Shown piece after piece: positions 11,651 to 21,811 of a stretch of 64,000 bases of DNA. Where the stretch lies: positions 2,294,001-2,358,000 of the forward strand of contig CAUJLY010000001.1 in the NCBI GenBank assembly GCA_963281155.1, given 5' to 3'. The notes under the pieces are model-generated. The model ran no database searches. It was not told where the DNA came from and worked only from the letters and a program-made list of their open reading frames with translations. Both the position numbers and the translations under genes were made by a program. The DNA comes from Rhabditophanes sp. KR3021 (Eukaryota > Nematoda > Chromadorea > Rhabditida > Alloionematidae). Position 1 is the first letter of the stretch. The number at the start of each line of letters is the position of its first letter.

Positions 11651-12439
11651 ATGAGATTCTTATCTGCTGCTATAGTCGTTGCTGTTGTTGTTGCTACTCA
11701 AGGGTTCATGTTTGGAGGACTGTAAGTTTTTACATTCTCTAGCATTGTTAATTGTTTTAATTTAGCGGAGGAGGCGGTGGCGGAGGGTAAGAAATACAAG
11801 CCGTTAAGAATAATAGTAATCAACAATCATTGTTTTAGTGGTGGCGGAGGATGCGGATGTGGACCGTAAGTAGTGTTTAATTAACTTTCTGTATTAACTC
11901 CATGATTTTAGACCACCATGCCCACCGTAAGTAATTTTCCTAAAATACCGGAATAATTATTTGTTTAGACCATGTGCACCGTAAGAAATAAGCTTAACGA
12001 AGCAATTCTAACATTTTTTCAGAGCATGCCCGTATGTTAATATTAATTCAAATAATCAAACCATTTTATTACTTTTAGACCACCATGTGGGTACGTTTAA
12101 GGGATGAGATATATACAACGGATATTGGGAAAGCTGAAGAATTGTTATTGATAACACTAACATCTAGATTAGTATTAGGATATTTTTAAATTACTAAGAA
12201 TTGAGTTCAATTTATTTATCATCTGATAAATATTTAAAAATTAGGCATTAGATTAACCCATTTGAGTTGATACTAGCAATGAATATTCTGTAAGATTAGG
12301 AAGTTTATGAAATAGGATAATTAATTATATTAACATGATTTTAACACAATTACTTTAGTGGCGGAGGCGGTGGCTGCGGAGGGTAATTTTTTAAATTTTG
12401 TTCAATAATTATATCTACTTTAGCGGATGCGGAAAGTAA
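11651..12439 (+). CDS. microexon gene for a small secreted Gly/Pro/Cys-rich protein
   Basis: Nine coding exons: 11651-11721, 11766-11786, 11839-11865, 11912-11926, 11969-11980, 12023-12031, 12079-12090, 12359-12382 and 12424-12439. Internal exons are 21, 27, 15, 12, 9, 12 and 24 nt. Each follows TTTAG or TTCAG and ends before GTAAGN, GTATGT, GTACGT or GTAATT. All eight introns are phase 2 and seven of them are 41-52 bp. The summed length (207 nt) gives 68 residues. Exon 1 encodes a signal peptide, the next two Gly-rich sequence, the middle four Pro/Cys/Ala pieces (PPCP, PCA, AC, PPC), and the last two Gly-Cys-rich sequence ending GCGK. TATAAAA lies at 11587-11593. Architecture resembles schistosome micro-exon genes; I recognise no nematode relative. 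A surface or antimicrobial peptide is a guess. Confidence 0.82.
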
Positions 12440-12591
12440 TTGGCTACACTGGAATACAATATATATTTATTATTATACCTTATATAATCCAATATACTCT
12501 GATTTATCTTCAAAACGTCAAAATAAACGTATTTATTCACTTTTGTCTTATTAATTTATGATTTAATTGCAATCTTATTCTTAAGCCAGTG

Positions 12592-12663
12592 GCCTATTTA
12601 GTATAGTGGTTAGTACTTCTCGTTGTGGCCGAGACGACGTAGGTTCGATTCCTGCAATAGGCA
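12592..12663 (+). tRNA. tRNA-His (GTG)
   Basis: A complete cloverleaf. The acceptor stem GCCTATT pairs with AATAGGC and is followed by A. Anticodon loop TTGTGGC gives GTG, and the T-arm contains GGTTCGATTCC. The base before the 5' end is G, although G-1 is normally added after transcription in eukaryotes. A poly-T stretch follows. Confidence 0.95.
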
Positions 12664-13127
12664 ACCTTTTTGATCTGAATGACGACATTTTTAGCAATCT
12701 TTTGTAATTGGCTAAGGTGTCTTCACTCATATTGATTTGATGTAAGTCCTTAGTTGTAATTCTATTGCAAAGATTTTGTAGTGATAAATAATATATGGAT
12801 TGGATACTTTTCCCAATATTTCGGGATCAGAAAACATGACTGTAAAATGAGAGGGTATAAGTATTCCTCTATTGCAATCCAAATTTATGAGATCTGCCAA
12901 ATGTGTTTGAAAATAGGATTACTTAAAATCAACTGCTTTTTGTAGAAACTCCACATACAAACCAGACTTTTATCCTTTTTGATTAGGTTATAGATTTGGC
13001 CAAGTATATCCTTTAAGTCACTCAATTGTAAACCCTAAAAATAATGAAAAATGAAGGAGCTAAAGATCAAGGCATATGTTGTAGATGCGTTTACTTTAAC
13101 AAGAATAATCAAATGGTGGTCATCACT
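12664..13127. other. intergenic between two tRNA genes
   Basis: No gene or repeat seen. Confidence 0.5.
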
Positions 13128-13199
13128 GGGGATATAGCTCAGGGGTAGAGCGCTCCCTTAGCATGGGAGAGGGCTGGGGTTCGATTCCCTATATCTCCA
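13128..13199 (+). tRNA. tRNA-Ala (AGC)
   Basis: A complete cloverleaf of 72 nt. GGGGATA pairs with TATCTCC (one G-U). The D-arm is intact, anticodon loop TTAGCAT gives AGC, and the T-arm GGTTCGATTCC is canonical. It lies 464 bp after tRNA-His on the same strand. Confidence 0.95.
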
Positions 13200-13305
13200 A
13201 ATACATTTTTATACTTTTGAAAACATAATAATATCAGGATGTATTTAAAAACCAATGTAATTGTGCTAGATAAACAACATTAACTTTACAATATTTTACA
13301 TTAAT

Positions 13306-15201
13306 TTAGTGGATATTCATATCAAAATCGGAGAGTGTCATCAATTGAGAACACTTTACAAGCTTGTTAGATATACGTTTGATAAATATATGTCTAAACG
13401 GTAATGTAACTTGTAAATAAGTATCTTGCTGTTGTAAACATTTTGATTTATATTCATGGTCTTTTATCCAATTGGTTTTGGAAATGCCAGCACGTTCCAA
13501 TATTTTTAACAATACGTCAAAATTTTCTGAAATACTATTGTCTAAAACAAAATTTTCATTTTGTGATTTGTACTTTTGTTGTTGATTCAGTTCTACTTGA
13601 TGCCTGAGTAGTCTATTATTCCCTACGAGTATTGCATTTGAGTGAACTTTAATTTTAGAAGAAAGAACATAATAATCAAGTCTTCTAAGTTTGGTAGGAA
13701 ACTGGTGATTAACGAATGGTCTAGATGGATATTCTAAATGCTCTAAGTTAACTAGTGGCATAAAGTAATCTTTAGCGGTGTAAATATTATTGTGGAGTTT
13801 GAAATTCATGTCCATGCTATATATGGTTAGAGACTTTAGTTCTGGATATCCTTGAGAAATCAAAGCAATTAAATTTGGCATTCTCACAAAACACAACGAA
13901 ATTGTTAGTTGTAACAGTTTATTACCTCCGATCAAAAGAAGAAGTTTCAAAATTCTTTCATTGCCTATCATGGCATTAATGAAACCTGCGCTATCAATTA
14001 GTTCATATTTTTTTAAACTTTCCAATCTTGTATCAATTCCACTTAATAACGTTATTAATGATTCCCATTGATATTTAGGCTGAAAATCATCAGTAAAATT
14101 TATTTTCAGGTGTACTACTTTGTGAAAGCATTGAACATTTCTGACAGACGAAAATAAGTAAAATGGTTTTTCAGGTTCATCCTTATCATTTTTGTACGTA
14201 AAAAGTGTATTCTCGTTAATATTAATCAGTATTGTTGGGGTCTTGGTGGTGTAATGAAATGTGATCTCTTGATTTTGAATAATTGTTAAATGTTCAATGA
14301 CAGAAGTTAAAAAAATATTCTTTAATCCTTCAAAAAATGATAGCTTTATTTGAAAATTAAAGAAATTCCGATTTGTCACTTTGGTAAAATTCAGTAATTG
14401 AAGAACAATTTTGAGAGTCTCATATTGATGAGAATCAAAGAAATAAAATAATGTGAAGATTTTCACTTTTCTTAGTCGCGGATTGTTTAGTTTTAAGATT
14501 TTTTCTGACTTTATACACTTCCTGACTTGACGAATTACATTTTCTTCGTTTTGAAATAATATGTCAAGCCTTTGTAGTTGAATTGTCTTCAATATTTTCA
14601 AAAAAGTAGATTTACTTTTGTCACCTTTTTGACGAAACACGGAGTTCTCTTTCACAATAATTCTAATGCAAAGTGGAAATTTATTCATGATTGTATTAAG
14701 ATAATAGTTGATTTTCATCAGACACGTTTTGTTTTCTACAAATGAAGAATTCTCATAGTATAATTCAAAATTAATGTGTTCAATTCCAAAAGACGAATTT
14801 ACATCAAAATTCTTAACAAAATCATCAAAATCTTTATCATCTTTGATTAAAAAGTCTAAAAAATGACTGGGTGAAAGTTCGCCATTCTTTTGCACTAATA
14901 GTTTTAATTTTGGCTTCATTAAAATCTGAAGCTTTTTGATCTTAGATTGATTAACAAGATTATAATAAAAAGAGTTGGTGTTAGACAGAGTAATATAACT
15001 TCTCAAGTCTCTAAGGCAATTACGTAGAAGATGGGGTTGTTTAAAGACTAGATCCATAGGACATAATTTTAGTGTTGGTTTTAGGTTAGGTGAAAGTTCT
15101 GTTTGAGATTTTAGGTGAAGATCAGCACAACTTTCTGATTCGACTTGAATGATCGCAGTTATCGGTTCAGGTTCAAATATAGATTCTTGTTGTTTATCCA
15201 T
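13306..15201 (-). CDS. large intracellular orphan, 631 aa, LRR-like periodicity
   Basis: One long exon. I start at the first ATG (15201); the open frame extends a few codons further upstream without another ATG. There is no signal peptide or membrane segment. The centre and C-terminal half show spaced leucines with LxxLxI...LxxLxY patterns (around LKSLTIYSMD, LVNLEHLEYP, LRRLDYY), suggesting diverged leucine-rich repeats as in F-box/LRR families. No F-box is recognised at the N-terminus. The charged, Asn/Lys-rich composition matches AT-rich coding sequence. Function is unknown. Confidence 0.7.
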   Translation of the reverse strand: MDKQQESIFEPEPITAIIQVESESCADLHLKSQTELSPNLKPTLKLCPMDLVFKQPHLLRNCLRDLRSYITLSNTNSFYYNLVNQSKIKKLQILMKPKLKLLVQKNGELSPSHFLDFLIKDDKDFDDFVKNFDVNSSFGIEHINFELYYENSSFVENKTCLMKINYYLNTIMNKFPLCIRIIVKENSVFRQKGDKSKSTFLKILKTIQLQRLDILFQNEENVIRQVRKCIKSEKILKLNNPRLRKVKIFTLFYFFDSHQYETLKIVLQLLNFTKVTNRNFFNFQIKLSFFEGLKNIFLTSVIEHLTIIQNQEITFHYTTKTPTILININENTLFTYKNDKDEPEKPFYLFSSVRNVQCFHKVVHLKINFTDDFQPKYQWESLITLLSGIDTRLESLKKYELIDSAGFINAMIGNERILKLLLLIGGNKLLQLTISLCFVRMPNLIALISQGYPELKSLTIYSMDMNFKLHNNIYTAKDYFMPLVNLEHLEYPSRPFVNHQFPTKLRRLDYYVLSSKIKVHSNAILVGNNRLLRHQVELNQQQKYKSQNENFVLDNSISENFDVLLKILERAGISKTNWIKDHEYKSKCLQQQDTYLQVTLPFRHIFIKRISNKLVKCSQLMTLSDFDMNIH

Positions 15202-16152
15202 TTTAAACAAATTAGAAAGTGATATAGACTTAAAAACTTAAATGTGTAGAATATATTTAAAAAGATATGCAATTGAAGGAAGTTGTTGATACGTCAAAAA
15301 TTGTCATAAGATTAAACAGCTGAAGTCCTATAAGGAAGTTTGGAAAATAATTTCCTTTATAGCATAATGAGCAAGAATTGGTATTGCACGGTTCCTTAAA
15401 AGGAATAGTTCTGAAGCGAATAAAACTTTTTATGCATAATATTGCAGGTTTTTGAAACAAACGAGACAATAAACTTCATTCGATTAGAATATTTATGAAA
15501 ATTCAAGTTTACTTGTGGAGTCTGGAATTTCGAAAGATCTGTATCTTATTTTGCCAATAAAATTGTCATATGACTTTTATTAATAAAATAGTATCCTTTG
15601 TATTAAGCTATATTTTAATTATTACTTATCTCTTATTTAAATTAATAATTACGCAACAACTTAAATAAAGTTAAAAATTGATCAAATTTGTTTGCTAACT
15701 ATCTGTTTGTGATTGGCTTTAATTTAGAAATGATTCCATTCTAATAGTTCCTCAAATATGGTAGTAAAAGAAAAACTAATAAATTAAATGAAGCCACGTA
15801 TTATCAAAACTATATTCACATCTTACGTATGCTTCTTTGCATACACTTGGAAAATCGTATTTACTTTGGTTTTGTTCCTTTTGCAAAAATAATTATTTAA
15901 TCTCGATGTTGTGATATCACTCAATAACACAGACATTTTATTTATTTAGTTTCATAAAAATAAAAAAATCTTTTAATTACGCCAGGGTGTGAATTATAGC
16001 CAAAACTATTCAATTATAATTAAATAACTAGACTATAACATTTTATTATTTAAAAAATGAGTGTAAGAATTGAAAAATGTCTATTGAAATAAATCCTTAT
16101 ACAAACTTTCCGATAATATTTTGTGATCTTAAATCTAAGCTGTCATTTAATA
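15202..16152. other. intergenic
   Basis: A 70-codon minus-strand ORF at 15257-15469 contains a few cysteines but no signal peptide or known pattern, so I do not call it. Otherwise AT-rich. Confidence 0.45.
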
Positions 16153-17184
16153 ATGTTCAACGCATCTGATGCTGCAATACATGTAATTCAACACATTTTT
16201 CCTTTTATACGAGTGGAAACTACCGTTTATTCATTTGTCATCCATATGATAATCACTATGATCTGCTACTTCCTTGGAATCTCTATCTATATTACGATTA
16301 TTAAAAACTACAAAAAAGAAGAGTCTTTTAGAAGTTCATTTTTTATCTACATCGTCATCAACGGATGCAACATGATATTAAGCCATATAAGTACATTAAT
16401 ATGTAGTTATTTACCTTTATTTCCGCCTTTTGCAAAAATAATTGATCCGATGGCCAATAATTATGTCTTTATGATCCTGTATTTCATTTCACGATTTCAA
16501 AGATTTCTTCAAGCATATGGTTCTTTTCTATTAAGCGGAAATAGATTCATTACATTGTATTTCTTCCAAAGTAATATTCAGAATTCAAGAGCACTCTTAT
16601 TTTTTACAATTGTGTGGTATCTTATTTTGCCCCTCCCTTTCACTTGGGTTTTGCTATTCAGCAAGGCTTTATTTTATCCACTAGAAGAATACACTACAAG
16701 CGATGAAGTCATTTATTTGATTAGTTATAAAAGACCAAGCTTTTATCCTTCAGCCTCAGTTAACGCATTTCTAGGTCCTTTTACCATCACATTCTGTTCA
16801 ATTGAATTTGTTTTAACCATTTTAACAGCAATAAAATTATTTTCAATGAAATCGCCAAATAAAGCTTTTCAATCTCGAAAAACCAATGAAATCAAATTAA
16901 TGATACTTGCTGTAATCAATTTTTCGACTCAAGTGATTTTTATTACCATGGAGACTCTGATTAGTAAACTTGCGTTTATTGAAGACCAATCCATTACAAA
17001 TATTTTATATTCTTTTATCCAACTGGAATCAACTATAACTATGGGCATTATGATTATTGCAATATTAATTTTAAGTGAGAAAGTTAGAAATGAAGTTTAC
17101 ATTCTTCTTGGAATACGAAAACAACCAATTATCGTTAATTTTACAAAAACAACCAAATCCAAAATTTCTCGAATTACTAAATGA
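16153..17184 (+). CDS. nematode chemoreceptor, Srg-like 7TM, 343 aa
   Basis: A single exon with seven hydrophobic segments. I choose ATG 16153; upstream codons in frame lack an ATG. The pattern matches nematode Srg-type serpentine receptors: a short N-terminus, SSFFIYIVIN in TM2, GNRFITLYFF after TM3 (the family's NR motif), and a basic cytoplasmic tail (GIRKQP...KTTKSKI). The product would be a G-protein-coupled chemosensory receptor in the membrane of sensory cilia. Absence of introns is unusual for the family and could reflect retroposition or intron loss. Confidence 0.8.
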   Translation: MFNASDAAIHVIQHIFPFIRVETTVYSFVIHMIITMICYFLGISIYITIIKNYKKEESFRSSFFIYIVINGCNMILSHISTLICSYLPLFPPFAKIIDPMANNYVFMILYFISRFQRFLQAYGSFLLSGNRFITLYFFQSNIQNSRALLFFTIVWYLILPLPFTWVLLFSKALFYPLEEYTTSDEVIYLISYKRPSFYPSASVNAFLGPFTITFCSIEFVLTILTAIKLFSMKSPNKAFQSRKTNEIKLMILAVINFSTQVIFITMETLISKLAFIEDQSITNILYSFIQLESTITMGIMIIAILILSEKVRNEVYILLGIRKQPIIVNFTKTTKSKISRITK

Positions 17185-17357
17185 ATCAACTTGACACATA
17201 ATATCCATTTCGTTGCTTATTTTTATATATTTAATTACGTAGTTAAACATATAATAATTATCTCGATGATAAAGTTTGAATAACAAAGATTTTTTCTATA
17301 TTTGATAAAGCGATTCTTAGTGATGTTCAACTTTCAATCGGCACTTATCAAAATGCT

Positions 17358-18215
17358 TTGATAATGCAATTATTTTTTCTATTCATATTTGCATTTGAAG
17401 CGATTTCCATAATTCCATTGAGATATATTTTGCATCAAAGTGTACTACTGCTTCCGAATTTCAAATATATCCTAGAGCATTTACCTTCCTTCATTTTGAC
17501 AACATATGGCAATTATATGCCTAGTGATTCTAATTATAATATGTAATGAAGTAAATATTTATATGACTTACGTTAAAATCTGTCTATATATTCTTGATTA
17601 TCTTTTCATTTAAAAGCTTTATTGCTTAACTCTTGGGAAATGGTTCACCTTTCCATTGGCTACAAAATATCACAAAATACCATTTTAAAAGATAAATATT
17701 ATCGCAGATTTGTTAGCCATAATAATTAGTATGTTTATAACTGGCAATTTCTTCTTAGGTAAGTTTTTAAAATTAAATAACATAATTATATTAATTTGAA
17801 GATTTAATTGTTGGCAAAATAATTATGTATTTATATTTTCCTCGGTATTAATTCCAAGTATGATCTATATTAAATATTACATTCTTCTTTCAAAACATTA
17901 TAGTCGAGAAATTAAAAAGAAAACAAATCTTGATTACAGGTAATTAATTCAATAAAATATTCTAATAGATATAAATTAATAGAAAACAAACACACAGAAA
18001 ATATATTCTTTTATTTTATCTTAGCTATACGTACTTTGATATCTTTATCTGTTTTGGGTCCTTTTGTGTTTAATTCAATATTTACAAAATCACATCTTTA
18101 TTCCAGTTTGATAATACTTTATTTCTCCGGAATTTTATTTACTTCACTTATCTTGCGATTTGTAATACTGGAACTTGATGCAGGATGGATAAAGACTTAT
18201 TTTGAAAAAACATAG
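17358..18215 (+). pseudogene. broken 7TM receptor fragments
   Basis: Several hydrophobic stretches in successive short frames: near 17358-17546, 17690-17760, 17825-17940 and 18024-18213. The last two resemble TM5 with its basic loop (KHYSREIKKKTN) and TM6-TM7 with a short tail ending at a stop. GT and AG sites exist (for example GTAATT at 17941), but the junctions I tried do not keep the reading frame across the gene. I therefore read it as a decayed chemoreceptor downstream of the intact Srg-like gene, though a poorly resolved multi-exon gene remains possible. Confidence 0.4.
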
Positions 18216-18730
18216 GAGGTCAAATAACGTTTTGCTGAATAACAAAGAAACAATAGCAGCTACACAAACTACTATTTCAAAGCATTAAAATCTCAATGGA
18301 CGTAATTGCAAATTAATTAACTAAAAAGTCATAATCATTATATAAATAAATGCTTTTAATCCCTTAATTTATTCTTTTTATCTCTCAAACATCTTCACAA
18401 AGAAGTGAGCATATGTATAATTAAGTTTTAATTACTTTGTTTGTTCACACCTTTACATTAAGTTTGTAGTGCAACAAAGACTTTTTACTTAATTAGTTAG
18501 ATTAACGCTCAAATTTTTATACGTACAAGTATAGATTTATTGTCTAACACACATTATAATCTACATCTGCCATGCCATAAATCTCTGGATACTCATGCGT
18601 TTGGTCTTCTATAGACAAAAGAAGGGTATATAAAAAAAGCAACAGTTTGTTTAAATCATTCTAGTTTTAGCCCGTTGCCAGTCATACGTATCTTTATAAA
18701 GCTACACTTATTAATTAACTTTTTTAGATT
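18216..18730. other. intergenic with promoter
   Basis: No gene. A TATA element (GGTATATAAA) lies at about 18627 and probably directs the CHMP4-like gene at 18731. Confidence 0.45.
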
Positions 18731-19477
18731 ATGCTTGAGTTTGTTAAACACCAGAAAATTGTCAAGAAGTTGTTTCTTTCAAAAGAAAAGACCATCAACC
18801 CATCAGATATGATTCAAAAATTGGATATGGCTGAAAAGATGCTCTTAAGAAAAGAAGATGAAATGGAAAGTCAAATCGAGAAAGAAAAGGAAATTGCTCT
18901 AAAGTTTGGCAGTACAGTTACACGCAAGTCTATTCGTGCTATTTCAGCGATCAAAAACATTGAAAAATTGTTAGAAGATATTGACAATGCATTGTCCGCA
19001 TTGAGAGATCTCGGTCAAAGCTTTAGAAAAATGAAGTTGAAGGAGGAGATGAATGCTATTCTTGGAGATTTAACCAGATTTTTACCTGATGATAACAAAG
19101 AATTCAACTTGAATGATAGCCGTACCTTAGAGTCAAAAGTTATTGAACAAACAGCAAATGTTACTAAGATTCTTTCTATGAATGATGATTCCGTCAGCTA
19201 TAGCAACATTACTGAAGAAGAATTGGTGAAAGATTTGCAACATTTGCAAGCAGAGGCAGACAAAAAAGAATGTACCGAACAACAAGATGTTACTATTGTA
19301 AATATCACAGAGATGGATCAAGAAAAAGCTTTAAAAGAAAACACCTATACATTGAACAGTAACCTTGACAAAGAAGATGGTGATGTAGTTGATGAGAACA
19401 TTTTTGATGATTCTGAAATCAAAGAAAAATGCCCAACGAGAAAGAGTGGTAAAAAGAACAAGAAAAATAAGTATTAA
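18731..19477 (+). CDS. divergent Snf7/CHMP4-like ESCRT-III protein, 248 aa
   Basis: A single exon. Residues 20-110 match the Snf7 core: NPSDMIQKLDMAEKMLLRKE corresponds to the helix-1 pattern (PxxAIxxLRxxEEMLxKKQ), followed by QIEKEKEIALKFG and a long charged helix pair. The rest is acidic with a basic C-terminal end (KSGKKNKKNK). In the family this subunit polymerises on membranes for multivesicular-body sorting, cytokinesis and membrane repair. Compared with canonical CHMP4, the N-terminal glycine-rich amphipathic segment is replaced by LEFVKHQKIVKKLF, and the helix after the core is degraded. It may be a fast-evolving paralogue with a changed role. Confidence 0.65.
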   Translation: MLEFVKHQKIVKKLFLSKEKTINPSDMIQKLDMAEKMLLRKEDEMESQIEKEKEIALKFGSTVTRKSIRAISAIKNIEKLLEDIDNALSALRDLGQSFRKMKLKEEMNAILGDLTRFLPDDNKEFNLNDSRTLESKVIEQTANVTKILSMNDDSVSYSNITEEELVKDLQHLQAEADKKECTEQQDVTIVNITEMDQEKALKENTYTLNSNLDKEDGDVVDENIFDDSEIKEKCPTRKSGKKNKKNKY

Positions 19478-19503
19478 ATTGTCAATTATTTGAATATTTA
19501 TTG

Positions 19504-19835
19504 TTAATTTCTTTTAAGTACAATACAAAAAATATTATTTTCAATTTTTTTCATAAGTTGATTCTTTCCATACAACGAAAATAATATGTCCTCGTCAGTT
19601 AAGATAGAACAGTTGCAGTGTTTGGCTCTTAGTTCTGGATCAGAACTTGAAAACATAATCTGAAATAAAAAAGTTAAATAAATATAACAGAGTTTAAAAA
19701 ATATTTACTAAAATAAGTGCTAGGTTTGAAAAGATTTTTAAAGTAGTGCCAATATTGATTTGTACCTTCGCTTGCTATTACATTTTAATGTACCACGCCA
19801 GTGTGCTCTATAAAATTTGTCAATTTAACAGACAT
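19504..19835 (-). CDS. small gene, exon structure uncertain
   Basis: The best-supported part is a terminal exon at 19504-19659 on the minus strand. It begins after TTATTTCAG, stays open for 51 codons (FSSSDPELRAKHCNC... to a stop) and is followed at once by AATAAA. A donor at 19709/19708 (TTA followed by gtaaat) joins it in phase 0 to a frame reading VQINIGTTLKIFSNLALIL. The start may be the ATG at 19835. No family is recognised. It lies head to tail behind the truncated P450 on the same strand and may be part of a decayed neighbour. Confidence 0.3.
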
Positions 19836-19966
19836 GTTTATTTCAAATAATTAGAAGTTGGAAATATAATAACATTATCTTTTAATGCTAACTCGGAGCC
19901 AAAATGTCAAGTATGTAAGTACTAATAAATTGTTATGGTAATAACAATATTTAAAAATATTTCGTT

Positions 19967-20720
19967 TCAATAGCGTTTGATTATTTTGATCATAAAAAAA
20001 TCAGGTGCTACCGCGATTCCAGGATTTTGTTTGAGGGATGGAAGTTTGTTGGAATCGGAAGAAATTATGGTAAAGTGATTGAGCAAATTTGCAAAAACGA
20101 TAAACAATTCCATCTTCGCAAGTGATTCCCCTGAAACATAATAATTATCTATCAGTATTCAATTCTTCAACTAACCTATGCATTTTCTTGGCCCAAGACT
20201 AAATGGAATAAATTCTCTTGGTTTTGGAAAAACTTTTTTTATCATAATGAAGGCAACTTATTTGAGGGACTATTTGAGTACTCTTTGATATTTTATGACC
20301 CATAACCACAGTATCCTCATTACATATACGACTAAAGTTAATGGGAACTAAGTTGCTAGAAATATATAAATATTAGCCAAGTGAAAACAAATTTAAAAGT
20401 TAATAACTGCTTGTCTTGTTGATTTACCTTAAACGTTGAATTTCCTAAAAAAGATTTTAAACTATGAATAAGTGTTTGTTTTAATTACATTAACAACAGC
20501 CTGTGTGTAAATGAGTTGATTTTTGTCCGATGTTGTTATTATACGAGAAGAACCAATAACATGATCTAATTCGACTTGTATTTTTTCTTGGACTTGAGGG
20601 TTATGAATCAGATGTAAAATACCGAAAAGTAAACCATTTATTGTAGTTTCTAACCCACTAAAGAAAGTTAATATATATTTCTTAAATATTTGAAAATGTA
20701 TTCTAATACTTATTTTTTAG
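19967..20720 (-). pseudogene. cytochrome P450 (CYP2-like), C-terminal half only
   Basis: Spliced blocks on the minus strand give the I-helix ([11 protein letters not shown]), K-region (SNLVPINFSRICNEDTVV), haem loop (FIPFSLGPRKCIG, with the Cys ligand) and the family C-terminus (GESLAKMELFIVFANLL to a stop at 19967). A 17-nt exon (EIQRL) lies between GT-AG introns near 20430-20450. Between the K-region and the haem loop a run of seven A puts the frame out by one, and about 15 residues of the usual segment are missing. Everything before the I-helix is absent. These are monooxygenases of the ER membrane; this copy cannot encode one. The frameshift could also be an assembly error. Confidence 0.85.
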
Positions 20721-20933
20721 ATAGATTTTAAACATTGCTTGTTATTAAGCTATTTAACGTAATAAATAATAAAAATTGCTTTTTAAAAAGCAGCACAGAA
20801 GATCACTAACAGGTAGCAAAGATGGATTATTAACAAGATAATAAAAATTGTTTATTAACAGGTAATAAAAAATGCTTTATTAAATAAATATATATAAAAT
20901 TTGTATTTCTGTATCTTCCGATAGATTATCTTA

Positions 20934-21609
20934 ATGTTATTTTTGACAAAATTCAAAATGTCATTGTTCTTATTAGTTAACTTTGTTTTAATTAATCTTA
21001 TTAAAGCTTCTTTTTATAATACTGAAAACATATATGATCCGTATATTTGCTACAATTATGTGTATGATGAAGATCATCTCTCAGATAATGATTTTTTCAA
21101 CAATGTAAGTGCAAGTCTTCATAGTTTCTTTAAATTTTTAGAAAAGCCACTTTGAATTTGATCAACTACTACATCATAGAGATTATTCTAAAATAAATGG
21201 CATTCAAAAGTGCAACGAAACAGAAGATTATTTGGCAAATTTGTTAAATACGGACTTAGATAATCTTTTAAATGAAACAATTAAATGTTATTTGAAGTGC
21301 TATTATTTAAACAACACACGTATACTAAATTACATCTTAGAATATAGTTTCCCATCAAGTTCATTCCAAAATCTTTCTATATACGCTGATTTAACATATT
21401 CGAGAGATAGAACATTCAACGATAATTTAAGTACAATCAGAATTTGTTTTGCAGAAAAATTATTTCCATCTGATAAAAATCAAAAATATAAAAGTTTCCT
21501 TGTATTAACCGGAATATATGTTTTTATTATTGCCCTGTTTTTATGGACATACAAAGAAATTTTATTTAGATTCTATTACACCAAAGATTCTGCAGCAATT
21601 ATCTTGTAA
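20934..21609 (+). CDS. orphan single-pass membrane protein, 212 aa
   Basis: Two exons, 20934-21104 and 21142-21609, joined in phase 0 across a 37-bp intron. Residues 1-26 are a signal peptide (core MSLFLLVNFVLINLIKA). A Tyr/Asn-rich ectodomain with a CYLKCYY motif follows. One transmembrane helix near the end (FLVLTGIYVFIIALFLW) leads to a short cytoplasmic tail. Extracellular N-terminus and type I topology are inferred. TATATATAAA lies about 45 bp upstream. I do not recognise the family. Confidence 0.75.
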
Positions 21610-21724
21610 AAATAATTTTCATGGCATTGATAAGATATAATAAATGGATACAATATAAACCACTTTAAATTGACAGAAATTACTTTTATATTTACCACAT
21701 TTAAGTTTAAACTTTAAAAATAAT

Positions 21725-21811
21725 TCCGACCAACCGGATTTGAACCAGTGACCTAAGGATATCTTTAATTAATTCTACAGTCCTCCGCTCTACCAACTGA
21801 GCTATGGTCGG
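21725..21811 (-). tRNA. tRNA-Tyr (GTA) with intron
   Basis: Read on the minus strand, CCGACCA pairs with TGGTCGG and the discriminator is A. The anticodon loop CTGTAGA gives GTA. A short intron of about 13 nt (near AATTAATTAAAG) follows the nucleotide 3' of the anticodon, as is usual for eukaryotic tRNA-Tyr. The T-arm GGTTCAAATCC is normal. Confidence 0.95.

Noticed and set aside
15257..15469. 70-codon ORF with a few cysteines upstream of the 631-aa gene
   Set aside because: No signal peptide and no recognised cysteine pattern; probably chance.
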